Origin: JAGQNP01 sp038257245
GTDB taxonomy: Bacteria; Patescibacteriota; Saccharimonadia; Saccharimonadales; JACQNP01
Length of the DNA: 56,338 nt
Assembly: GCA_038257245.1 (NCBI GenBank)
Contig: JBBSJL010000004.1
Span: forward strand, 1 to 56,338
Direction of reading: 5' to 3'
Under the pieces are notes generated by a model. The model saw only the letters and a list, made by a program, of their open reading frames with translations, searched no databases and was not told where the DNA came from. The translations under genes were made by a program, and so were the position numbers. Below are positions 16,857 through 23,671 of the stretch, one piece after another. Position 1 is the stretch's first letter, and each line of letters starts with the position of its first letter.

Positions 16857-16862
16857 ATAAAT

Positions 16863-17294
16863 ATGACTGATTCATCAAATTCTACCGGTTATCTTCTGCA
16901 GCAGGTTGCCACCGCCCTAACCCGCCATTCTGACCAGGTTCTTCAGGACCGGTTAAATATTAGCTACTCCCAGTTGAAGATAATGTTAGTCTTGCAGGAA
17001 AGTAGTGGATTGCGCCAAAAAGATATTGCTAGTTCCCTTGGTCAGACCGAAGCTAGCGTAAGTCGTCAGCTAAAACTGATGAGTGATGAAAGATTAGTTA
17101 AAATTGCTCTTAACTCTAACAATAAGCGTGAACATATCGTTGTAGTTACTAAAAAAGGCGACAGGCTGACCAGTAAAGCCATGATTATCCTCAATAATTA
17201 TCATTTGCCAATGTTCCGTCAGTTGTCACAGGAACAAGCTTTATCACTTCAGGATTCGTTGAAATTGATGCACGAATTCTTGCTGAACAGATAG
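16863..17294 (+). CDS. MarR family transcriptional regulator
   Basis: A 143-residue winged helix-turn-helix protein. Residues 20-60 are the dimerisation and first helices (DRLNISYSQLKIMLVL), GLRQKDIASSLGQTEASVSR is the recognition helix-turn-helix, and the wing follows (NSNNKREHIVVVTKKG). The final helices complete the dimer interface. No ligand or target can be deduced; MarR proteins usually act on divergent or neighbouring genes, but its downstream neighbour is convergent. The start is set by its leaderless promoter. Confidence 0.88.
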   Translation: MTDSSNSTGYLLQQVATALTRHSDQVLQDRLNISYSQLKIMLVLQESSGLRQKDIASSLGQTEASVSRQLKLMSDERLVKIALNSNNKREHIVVVTKKGDRLTSKAMIILNNYHLPMFRQLSQEQALSLQDSLKLMHEFLLNR

Positions 17295-17308
17295 AAGTAT
17301 AAATTAAA

Positions 17309-17336
17309 AACAGCTAGCCATTTCTGACTAGCTGTT
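17309..17336 (-). terminator. Intrinsic terminator of the RRM gene
   Basis: AACAGCTAG (17309-17317) and CTAGCTGTT (17328-17336) form a perfect 9-bp stem with a 10-nt loop. Read on the minus strand the stem is followed by TTTTTAATTTA, a good U-tract, so it mainly serves the RRM gene; on the plus strand it could also stop marR transcripts less efficiently. Confidence 0.75.
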
Positions 17337-17365
17337 AGTTATTAGCAGGTTAAAACTATGCTAAT

Positions 17366-17686
17366 TTAGTAGCGATTACCGCCACCACCACCGCCGCCGT
17401 AGCCACCGCCACCGCCGCCGCCACCACGTGGTCGTTCTTCGCGAGGTCGTGCTTCGTTTACTGTGATAGCACGTCCGTCAAGTTCTTTGCCGTTTAGTTC
17501 GTCGATAGCTTTTTTAGCTTCTTCGTCACTAGACATTTCAACAAATCCAAATCCTTTTGATCGACCAGAATCTCGGTCGGTGATTACTGATGCAGAAGCA
17601 ACAGTTCCAACTGCTGAGAAAAACTCATTCAATTGGTCGTCTGTTACGTTCCACGAAAGTGAACCTACAAATAGTTTAGTTGCCAT
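17366..17686 (-). CDS. Single RRM-domain RNA-binding protein with Gly-rich tail
   Basis: A 106-residue protein. Residues 4-80 form one RNA recognition motif with RNP2 LFVGSLSW and RNP1 KGFGFVEM. The tail is RPRGGGG repeats with aromatic interruptions (GGGGYGGG) and ends in GNRY, like cyanobacterial and other bacterial glycine-rich RBPs that respond to cold or act as RNA chaperones. A strong AAAGGAG Shine-Dalgarno site precedes the ATG, unlike the leaderless first genes elsewhere, and its 5' UTR of up to about 170 nt may be regulatory. It has its own terminator, so it is monocistronic. RNA targets unknown. Confidence 0.95.
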   Translation of the reverse strand: MATKLFVGSLSWNVTDDQLNEFFSAVGTVASASVITDRDSGRSKGFGFVEMSSDEEAKKAIDELNGKELDGRAITVNEARPREERPRGGGGGGGGYGGGGGGGNRY

Positions 17687-17853
17687 TAATATTAACTCCT
17701 TTTTCGCACTTGGAGGTAATCTGGCAATGCAGTTAGCTGCTCCTCTGTTCGCACGTTCTTATTTAATTTCTCTAGGTTTCACTAAATGTTACTCAGCAGC
17801 TTCTCTAGGTGCGCTTATTTTAACATATATAGTCCAAAAAAGTAAATAATTAT

Positions 17854-17861
17854 GGTAAAAT
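17854..17861 (+). promoter_or_regulatory. Extended -10 element upstream of tmRNA
   Basis: TGGTAAAAT fits an extended -10 (TG-N-TAAAAT; hexamer at 17856-17861). It lies 32 bp before the mature tmRNA 5' end, leaving a short leader containing ACACAG..CTGTG that can pair and would be removed by RNase P. Confidence 0.4.
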
Positions 17862-17893
17862 GTACATTACACAGTTAATTCTGTGGATATTAC

Positions 17894-18310
17894 GGGGCTG
17901 AATTTAAGCTCGACGTTGGACTTTATCAGTTAGAGAAGCAGGTCGCTTGCTGAGCGTTATACGGCAACTACGAATAAATGCAAAAACATTTACTCAGCGA
18001 ATAGCTAGTACTGTAGGTAACGGAGTTAACGCTCTTGTTGCTTCACTTAGTACTCCAGCTTTCGCAACAGCTGCGTAATTAATTTTATGTAGCCATGTTC
18101 TAGCGTGACACCAGATAGTGCTAGTCGTGTTATATTATCTGGATGCTCAGATTATGTGGCCCACATGGTCTGTTAAGATTTAGGGCAATCAGAACCTGCC
18201 TTTTGGTCATTGATCAGCAATGTTTTGATAAATTTAAATGACCTATGCCTGTAGATGCTCTAACAAAGATGAACTAGCGGACGCGGGGGCAGTACCCGCC
18301 AGCTCCACCA
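17894..18310 (+). ncRNA. ssrA: Transfer-messenger RNA (tmRNA)
   Basis: A 417-nt RNA. The 5' end GGGGCUG pairs with CAGCUCC just before the encoded 3' ACCA (seven pairs, one G-U). The tag reading frame ends at TAA 18076-18078; working back, the peptide ends TPAFATAA and probably starts at GGT 18016, giving GNGVNALVASLSTPAFATAA. The exact resume codon is inferred. Downstream are pseudoknot-like stems and the tRNA-like T-arm. That T-arm has the stem GCGGG/CCCGC but its loop reads GGCAGTA instead of the normal TTCRANY, which is odd. Function: rescue of stalled ribosomes with SmpB. It is a standard linear, not permuted, form. Confidence 0.93.
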
Positions 18311-18321
18311 TAAGCATTATT

Positions 18322-18346
18322 ACCTCTGTTAATTCAGAGGTTTTTG
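18322..18346 (+). terminator. Intrinsic terminator of ssrA
   Basis: CCTCTG (18323-18328) pairs with CAGAGG (18335-18340) around TTAATT, followed by TTTTTG. An outer A-T pair extends the stem. It lies 12 nt after the tmRNA CCA. Confidence 0.85.
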
Positions 18347-18390
18347 TTTAGTTATGATAATATCCTGACTTTTAATATAATAAACTCCAG

Positions 18391-19155
18391 ATGGCATTAT
18401 CTGAAAAGGCATATAATGACTGCAATAAAATTTTTAGAAATTACACCAACCAGCAAGCAATTATGGTTGACGAAGTATCTAGGTTATTAAATTCGTCAAA
18501 AAATAAGCTAAAAAAAATTACTTCGTATGGTTGTGGTTTTGGAATGTTTGAACTACAGCTTATAGATTCACTCAACTATCAGATTAAAGTATTTCAAGGG
18601 ATTGATAGTAATAAAACAGCGATTTCTAAGCTAGCTAAAAATTTAAAAAACAATAATAAGATCGATGAAGTTAAGTTATTTGCTAAAGATATGACAACCA
18701 CTGACCCCAACTTAATTGAACATTCTGATTTAGGTTTGTTTATACACTCAATCTACTATTTGAAAAATTACCAAGAACTTGCCAAAACTTTGCGAAGTGC
18801 ACTTAAAGTGTGTGATAAGTTGATTTTTGCTGTAACGCCGCTAAATGAATTAAACATAGGCTTTGCCACAAGTTTAAGAGCAAGCGGCACAAGTAATGGT
18901 GTATTTTCAGATGATGTAGAACACCAACTTACGGATATGGGTATTAGCTACAACAAGATAGAGACTAGAGGCATAATAAGGATTCCCAGTGATATTAACG
19001 AACATGACATTAGGCATCTTGCTGCATTTATTTATCACGATGAAACATACTTGAGCCTAAATAGGGAAACTGTATTAAAGAAGATTTCCGAATTAAGTAG
19101 AATTAAAAATGATATTGAAATTGATCACCCAGTTATCTTGCTTATGATAAACTAA
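18391..19155 (+). CDS. SAM-dependent methyltransferase-like protein
   Basis: A 254-residue protein with a class I methyltransferase layout: motif I SYGCGFGMFELQLI (glycine-rich loop), acidic QGIDSNKTAIS at the end of strand 2, KDMTT and DLGLFIHSIYYL in the motif II/III region. This resembles histamine N-methyltransferase-like and other small-molecule methyltransferases more than rRNA enzymes, but similarity is weak. The gene is clearly more AT-rich than its neighbours and starts 45 bp after the ssrA terminator, a classic place for inserted genes. ATG 18391; TAATAT/TAATAA upstream may be the -10. Confidence 0.55.
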   Translation: MALSEKAYNDCNKIFRNYTNQQAIMVDEVSRLLNSSKNKLKKITSYGCGFGMFELQLIDSLNYQIKVFQGIDSNKTAISKLAKNLKNNNKIDEVKLFAKDMTTTDPNLIEHSDLGLFIHSIYYLKNYQELAKTLRSALKVCDKLIFAVTPLNELNIGFATSLRASGTSNGVFSDDVEHQLTDMGISYNKIETRGIIRIPSDINEHDIRHLAAFIYHDETYLSLNRETVLKKISELSRIKNDIEIDHPVILLMIN

Positions 19156-19160
19156 ATTTA

Positions 19161-19469
19161 ATGCCTGCAAATAGCTACCTCCATAAAAAGAGACGAAAAC
19201 AAATCAAAACCAAAAAAGAAATAGATCTTTTATGTTATTTTGGATCTGTATTTATGCCTTTGACTGCACTTCCGCAAATACATCTTTTATATACATCAAA
19301 GAACGCGGGTGGTTTATCGTTAGCTATGTGGATACTATACGGGCTTGGCGTAATTCCATTCCTACTATTTGGAGTAATGCACAAAGAAAAACAACTTGTT
19401 ATTTTGAATTTGTTATGGCTAGTAGTAGACATAACGATGATAACCGGAATCTTAATATATAAAAGCTAA
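19161..19469 (+). CDS. SemiSWEET/PQ-loop transporter
   Basis: A 102-residue membrane protein with three hydrophobic helices. The PQ-loop signature is visible in the first: PLTALPQIHLLYTSKNAGG followed by LSLAMWILYGLGVIPF. The third helix ends the protein (VVDITMITGILIY). SemiSWEETs form dimers that carry sugars down a gradient; cation- or amino acid-carrying PQ-loop proteins also exist. The basic N-terminus (HKKRRKQIKTKKE) favours a cytoplasmic N-terminus. It starts 5 nt after the methyltransferase-like gene and is equally AT-rich, so the two probably moved together. Confidence 0.8.
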   Translation: MPANSYLHKKRRKQIKTKKEIDLLCYFGSVFMPLTALPQIHLLYTSKNAGGLSLAMWILYGLGVIPFLLFGVMHKEKQLVILNLLWLVVDITMITGILIYKS

Positions 19470-19569
19470 TAAGCTTTCGCGTTAGGTACAAGCATATTTA
19501 TCACTTATTACCGTAAAAAAACAAAACACAAAATTGCAATAAACGAATAACATGGTAAAATATAAGTAT

Positions 19570-20343
19570 ATGAATAAATTAGCTGAAGTAGCAAGGTCTA
19601 TGGAGTTGAGTTTGGCTGTGCACAGTCCTTCCGGGAGCGAGTCTTTAATAGATGACCGAAGAAGACAATTGGCTGCTTTGCCCAGTATTGTGGAACGACA
19701 CGTTGCCATGGGAATTGACGGTTTTGTTCAAGGCCATCCCAGACCAGCTAAAATGGCGCTGAATGGTTTGGCAAAAGCAATTGCAGGATTAACATATGTA
19801 GGAAATGGGGCCATGAGTTCGGTATATAAGGATCATGGTTCGGTATTGAAGGTCTACAGACATACTGCAACGATGGAAGATCGTCAGCGTGAAAAATTCA
19901 TGCATGAGCGAGATGATATGAGTAGAGACTTAAAGGGCGTAATGGGCGTAATGGTTGCCGGACAGACGTTTGGCATAGAAACACATCCATTTGGAACTTA
20001 TCCAGTAGTTGTTGCTAGACAGCCGTATATAAGTGGAGGTAGTTTAGATTTGGTTGCGTCAAATACCACATACGTTAATAAGCGTGAAATCGAAGCGTAT
20101 TGTGAACGACAGCCCGAAGGTTTGGATAGGCTTAAGAAACTCGTTGGATACATATTTGAGGCGGATGATGAAAGTGGCTTGGTGCCAGATATAAATGGAG
20201 TAGATAACTTTAGATTAACCGGCGAAGCAGAAGACATTGTTCTGATAGACGCAGAACCAATTAGTGCACAAGAACACCCTGCTGTTCATGACATGATATT
20301 ACACCAAGCAGATGCACTTGATTGGTTTTTACGAGTAGCGTAA
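19570..20343 (+). CDS. Protein kinase-fold protein
   Basis: A 257-residue protein with weak but ordered kinase-fold signals: a glycine-rich loop VGNGAMSSVYK, VLKVYR with a candidate Lys, then PDINGVDNF in the position of the catalytic loop (D..N) and IVLIDAEPI in the position of the DFG metal-binding Asp. This arrangement resembles aminoglycoside phosphotransferase or small Ser/Thr kinase-like enzymes. I choose ATG 19570: the earlier in-frame ATG at 19552 is part of an extended -10 (TGGTAAAAT, 19553-19561), which would give a transcript starting near 19568. The substrate is unknown. Confidence 0.55.
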   Translation: MNKLAEVARSMELSLAVHSPSGSESLIDDRRRQLAALPSIVERHVAMGIDGFVQGHPRPAKMALNGLAKAIAGLTYVGNGAMSSVYKDHGSVLKVYRHTATMEDRQREKFMHERDDMSRDLKGVMGVMVAGQTFGIETHPFGTYPVVVARQPYISGGSLDLVASNTTYVNKREIEAYCERQPEGLDRLKKLVGYIFEADDESGLVPDINGVDNFRLTGEAEDIVLIDAEPISAQEHPAVHDMILHQADALDWFLRVA

Positions 20344-20392
20344 TCTGTGCGATTTGTCGTTCGCCCCGAAGTGTCTTACAATAAATTCATAG

Positions 20393-21028
20393 ATGCGAAA
20401 AGAAAAATTGATTGCTGGGGGGTTGGGAATAACCATGGTTGCCACAATGGTGGTGGTGGGATTTGTGATATGGAACGCCACTAAGACCGAACAAACCATA
20501 ACCCTAAACAATACTAATACCAGCAAAACTCCTAGCACATCTGGTGGTCTTTTGGATGTAGCCAACAATAATGGCATTGGTGGTGGAATTAGTGGGCAAG
20601 GCCAAAGCCTCGGTTCGGCGCCGTCAAGTCAAACAAATTCATCCAGTCAGAAACAAGAAGACTTTGCCCAGTACGATAAATACAAAGACAGTAAAAGTGC
20701 GTTGTTTGGCGAGATAAAAGCAGGTACAGGCCCAGAAGCAAAAGCCCAGAACACCGTAGGCATATATTACAAAGGTTATTTAACAAATGGACAGGTTTTT
20801 GATAATCAATGGCCGGGAAAACCAGGCGACAAGCCCAAACCATTTGAATTTCAGATCGGCACAGATAAGATAATTGCAGGTTTACAGCAAGGAATTGTCG
20901 GCATGAAAGTAGGCGGAATGCGCCGGATAATAATTCCACCAAGTGTTGGCTATGGCGAAAAGGGCCAGGGCGCAATCCCCCCAGACTCTGTACTTGTGAT
21001 GGACGTAGAACTACTATCAGTTAAATAA
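20393..21028 (+). CDS. Membrane-anchored FKBP-type peptidyl-prolyl isomerase
   Basis: A 211-residue protein. Residues 6-29 form a signal anchor, followed by a Ser/Thr/Gly/Gln-rich linker to about residue 90. The C-terminal 110 residues are an FKBP domain: VGIYYKGYLTNGQVFDNQ, a proline-containing loop, IAGLQQGIVGMKVGGMRR, the VGYGEKGQGAIPP loop and VLVMDVELL. It should catalyse prolyl cis-trans isomerisation of secreted proteins outside the membrane, which fits the many exported proteins in this window. A TACAAT -10 lies 10 nt before the ATG. Convergent with the next gene, 8 nt apart. Confidence 0.93.
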   Translation: MRKEKLIAGGLGITMVATMVVVGFVIWNATKTEQTITLNNTNTSKTPSTSGGLLDVANNNGIGGGISGQGQSLGSAPSSQTNSSSQKQEDFAQYDKYKDSKSALFGEIKAGTGPEAKAQNTVGIYYKGYLTNGQVFDNQWPGKPGDKPKPFEFQIGTDKIIAGLQQGIVGMKVGGMRRIIIPPSVGYGEKGQGAIPPDSVLVMDVELLSVK

Positions 21029-21035
21029 ATTATTT

Positions 21036-22022
21036 TTATTTAGAAAAATTAATTCGTTTCTGATCGGCCTCGTCTTCGATTTCGTGGCCAATAATTTCTT
21101 CTACCAGATCCTCGATCGTTACTATACCGATTATCTTGCCTGATTTTTCTACAGGCATAAGGTGTGATTTTGCGCCAATGAACTTTCTGAACATGGTGTC
21201 CAGTGCGGTCATACTGCCAACTGCCTTAGTAGTATGTAGTTTAAAATCGCTAACAAGAACAGGGTTGTCGTCAAAGTTAACATCAACCAAATCCTTCATT
21301 AGGAGCACGCCCGAGCATTCAGTCAACGATTTGTTGATTACAGGTATTCGACTCCAATTTCTTAATTTGATTTCATCAAGCTTTGCTTCGTCAATTAGGG
21401 TATCAGGGGTTATCTTATAAACGGTTTTAATATCAGTCATAATTTCGTTAACCCGTTTTTTACTAAGTGATAGGGCGCCCCGCATAATTTCGGCTTCGTC
21501 GTCATCGATTTCACTAGCATGTTCACCGATATGTTCGTTTATTATTACGCCTAACTCTCTACGCGTATGAAGATGTAACTCTTCATCACCGAGAAGTTTA
21601 TCGAGAAGTAACTGAAGTGGTTTAGAAAATGGATAGGTAATTATTATCATTAGCTGTAATATTGGCTTCAACTTAGAACATATAGCTAGCGCTTTTCGGG
21701 CAAAAAACGCTTGAGGAATAATTTCTCCGAAAATTACAATCAGCAGAGTGCTAAGAAGCCCGGCCACCAATCCACTCATTTTACTACCAAGAACCAGTGC
21801 AGTAGTTGAATTGACGGCCACATTACTAAATAAAATAGCCGTTAGCGTTAGATGGGTATTTTCGCGGAACTTTATGACGCGTTTTGCCTGCTTGTTCCCG
21901 GCTTTAACCTTGCGCTTCAGAACCGTAACGTCTAAAGACATAAGAGCAACATTTAACCCAGAACAAATACCAGAAAGGCTAACCAGGATTATTATTTGAA
22001 TCAGTAAGAACAAAACGTCCAT
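21036..22022 (-). CDS. CNNM/CorC-type membrane protein with CBS pair
   Basis: A 328-residue protein. The N-terminal half is a DUF21/CNNM transmembrane domain with helices at roughly 3-25, 58-82, 86-106 and 122-140, including the conserved SGICSGLNVALMSLD start and EIIPQAF. The second half has the acidic linker (EIDDDEAEIMRGALSLSKKRVNEIMT) and two CBS motifs (residues about 190-245 and 258-315; IGIVTIEDLVEEIIGHE is the end of the second). A CorC_HlyC domain is absent. Family members export Mg2+ or other divalent cations. A 7-bp inverted repeat sits 8 nt before the ATG. Confidence 0.88.
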   Translation of the reverse strand: MDVLFLLIQIIILVSLSGICSGLNVALMSLDVTVLKRKVKAGNKQAKRVIKFRENTHLTLTAILFSNVAVNSTTALVLGSKMSGLVAGLLSTLLIVIFGEIIPQAFFARKALAICSKLKPILQLMIIITYPFSKPLQLLLDKLLGDEELHLHTRRELGVIINEHIGEHASEIDDDEAEIMRGALSLSKKRVNEIMTDIKTVYKITPDTLIDEAKLDEIKLRNWSRIPVINKSLTECSGVLLMKDLVDVNFDDNPVLVSDFKLHTTKAVGSMTALDTMFRKFIGAKSHLMPVEKSGKIIGIVTIEDLVEEIIGHEIEDEADQKRINFSK

Positions 22023-22029
22023 TTATTAC

Positions 22030-22053
22030 GCACAATTGTAATTGTTATTGTGC
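22030..22053. promoter_or_regulatory. Inverted repeat in the divergent CNNM/trehalase gap
   Basis: GCACAAT (22030-22036) and ATTGTGC (22047-22053) are perfect inverted arms with 10 nt between. It is close enough to the CNNM start to be an operator or a hairpin in its short leader. No larger metal riboswitch fold is evident in the 97-bp gap. Confidence 0.35.
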
Positions 22054-22119
22054 TTTATGGCAACTTCTTTGAAATTATCCTTGACCCCATTGACACAGTG
22101 ACATAGTCTGAGGGCAGGT

Positions 22120-23394
22120 ATGATAAACAAGACTAAAGCAACAGCCAGCAAACTCTTAAACTTTGGCATTTTGAAGCGTAAACGTGATCTTACCGCCAAA
22201 GATGTCGAAAACGCCCGAAAACATATAGAGAATTACTGGGAGCATCTCATAAGATATAATCCAAAAGATGACGATAGTCTAATTGGATTACCTAAACCCT
22301 ACCTTGTACCCGCTTACGATAAAGGTCACGAATTTGATTTTAACGAAATGTATTACTGGGATACTTACTTTATGGTGCAGGGCAAGTTCGGGAAGAATAA
22401 TAAGCAAATTGTTATGGGTATGCTAGATAATTTAGTCTTTCTATTTAATAAGTACCGAATAATTCCCAATGCTTCTAGAACTTATCTGACAGGTAGATCT
22501 CAACCACCACTTTTAACTTCATTTATTTGGGAAGTCTACGACATATATGATCCAGGTATAAAATGGCTAAAAAGAATGATGAGTGTTGCAGAGGACGAAT
22601 ACCACACAGTATGGATGGGTAAGACTAAACCCAATGCCCGGCAGGTCTACCAGGGCTTGAGTAGAAATTACGATATAAATTATGTTGACGACCTAGCTGA
22701 AACCGAAAGCGGATGGGACATGACTACACGATTCAATCGCCATGCGCTTCAATACGTGCCGGTTGACTTAAATGCCTTGTTGTACAAGTACGAAAAAGAT
22801 CTCGAAAAGTTCTATACATTAATAGGCAACGCAAATATAGCCTCGGCATGGAAAACCACAGCTGAACATCGCAAAAAAGTTATGAATAAACTCATGTGGA
22901 GCAACTTAAAGGGGCTTTATTATGACTATAACTTTACAAAGGAAAAACGAGGCACAGTTAGTTCCTTAGCAACCTATTATCCGATGTGGGCCGGCATGGT
23001 TACAGATTCACAAGCAGCTGATCTAGTTAAGGCGCTTCGCAGGTTTGAGAACAAGGGCGGGCTGGCAACCACAGACACACCACCACTTAACCAATATGTT
23101 CCAGGGAAAGTTCCAACACAGTGGGCCTACCCGAATGGCTGGGCACCACTACACTTTTTGGTTATTCAGGGTTTGGAAAGATATGGTTACCATGATGATG
23201 CTAAACGTATTGCAATGAAATGGCTACGAACGAACCTGGCCTGGTACAACCGACATCATGTTTTTATAGAAAAATATAACGTTGTTACTCCTGAAAAACC
23301 GCCCGTCATAGGTCTATATCCTTCGCAGACCGGATTTGGTTGGACTAATGCGATTTTTGAACGACTTTGTAGAGATTATATTGATGAAAAATGA
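22120..23394 (+). CDS. Trehalase, GH37 family
   Basis: A 424-residue alpha,alpha-trehalase hydrolysing trehalose to two glucoses. Both family signatures are recognisable: FNEMYYWDTYF near the N-terminus and QWAYPNGWAP near the C-terminus. SRTYLTGRSQPPLL, ETESGWDMTTRF with the probable catalytic acid, and GLYPSQTGFGWTNA complete the active-site blocks. There is no signal peptide, so it should work in the cytoplasm on imported or internal trehalose and feed glycolysis. It is shorter than E. coli TreA, like cytoplasmic forms. GAGGG lies about 8 nt before the ATG. Confidence 0.92.
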   Translation: MINKTKATASKLLNFGILKRKRDLTAKDVENARKHIENYWEHLIRYNPKDDDSLIGLPKPYLVPAYDKGHEFDFNEMYYWDTYFMVQGKFGKNNKQIVMGMLDNLVFLFNKYRIIPNASRTYLTGRSQPPLLTSFIWEVYDIYDPGIKWLKRMMSVAEDEYHTVWMGKTKPNARQVYQGLSRNYDINYVDDLAETESGWDMTTRFNRHALQYVPVDLNALLYKYEKDLEKFYTLIGNANIASAWKTTAEHRKKVMNKLMWSNLKGLYYDYNFTKEKRGTVSSLATYYPMWAGMVTDSQAADLVKALRRFENKGGLATTDTPPLNQYVPGKVPTQWAYPNGWAPLHFLVIQGLERYGYHDDAKRIAMKWLRTNLAWYNRHHVFIEKYNVVTPEKPPVIGLYPSQTGFGWTNAIFERLCRDYIDEK

Positions 23395-23548
23395 AGAAAC
23401 AGACGAAAAACCGTGTAAGGATAAATTAGTACTTGATAGCAAAAAAGAAGCCGAAAACATGGCAGTGGCTGTCGACTGGCAACGTGGCACACAACTAAAA
23501 GCCTACAAATGTCACCATTGCCATTTATGGCATCTATCTAGTAAATAG
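23384..23548 (+). CDS. Small CxxC zinc-ribbon-like protein, 54 residues
   Basis: The ATG at 23384 overlaps the trehalase stop by 11 nt, a typical translational coupling. The protein ends in AYKCHHCHLWHLSSK, a C-x-x-C-x-x-W-H pattern seen in tiny metal-binding proteins of phages and small-genome bacteria. The first half is acidic and helical. Longer in-frame starts at 23336 lie in trehalase and add nothing recognisable. Function unknown; nucleic acid or protein binding through one metal is plausible. Confidence 0.65.
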   Translation: MKNEETDEKPCKDKLVLDSKKEAENMAVAVDWQRGTQLKAYKCHHCHLWHLSSK

Positions 23549-23557
23549 ATTTTGTAA

Positions 23558-23645
23558 TATAATTAGAGGAATGAAGCGCTACAACCAAGCAGCTATGACT
23601 AATATGCCCATCTGGGCTTAATAACTCTTCTCTAATTTTTTATTG
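23558..23645 (+). promoter_or_regulatory. Leader region upstream of metG: -10, 16-codon ORF, hairpins and T-run
   Basis: TATAAT (23558-23563) is followed 7 nt later by ATG of a 16-codon frame (23571-23621, MKRYNQAAMTNMPIWA). Inside, GCCC-ATCT-GGGC forms a small hairpin (23606-23617). AATTAGAGGA (23561-23570) can pair with TTCTCTAATT (23628-23637), followed by TTTTTT-like sequence, giving a terminator for transcripts coming from upstream. If the ORF is translated, its internal Met codons in front of metG recall an attenuation leader, but the terminator stem arm overlaps the -10, so it would not be complete in RNA started here. Confidence 0.35.
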
Positions 23646-23659
23646 ACTATTAAACAAGG

Positions 23660-23665
23660 TAAAGT
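23660..23665 (+). promoter_or_regulatory. metG -10 element, predicted leaderless
   Basis: TAAAGT ends 6 nt before the ATG at 23672. A TTGACT lies at 23643-23648, at 16-17 bp only if TATAGA (23665-23670) is taken as the -10. Either reading puts the start of transcription at or next to the start codon. Confidence 0.5.
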
Positions 23666-23671
23666 ATAGAT

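Noticed and set aside
17366..17430. Tandem GGN/CCN repeat as CRISPR or satellite
   Set aside because: It encodes the Gly-rich tail of the RRM protein in frame; no spacers or regular units.
19552..19569. Upstream ATG as start of the kinase-like gene
   Set aside because: The ATG is part of the extended -10 TGGTAAAAT; a transcript from it could not include that codon.
23549..23671. T-box riboswitch upstream of metG
   Set aside because: No T-box TGGNACCGCG-like sequence and no specifier stem.
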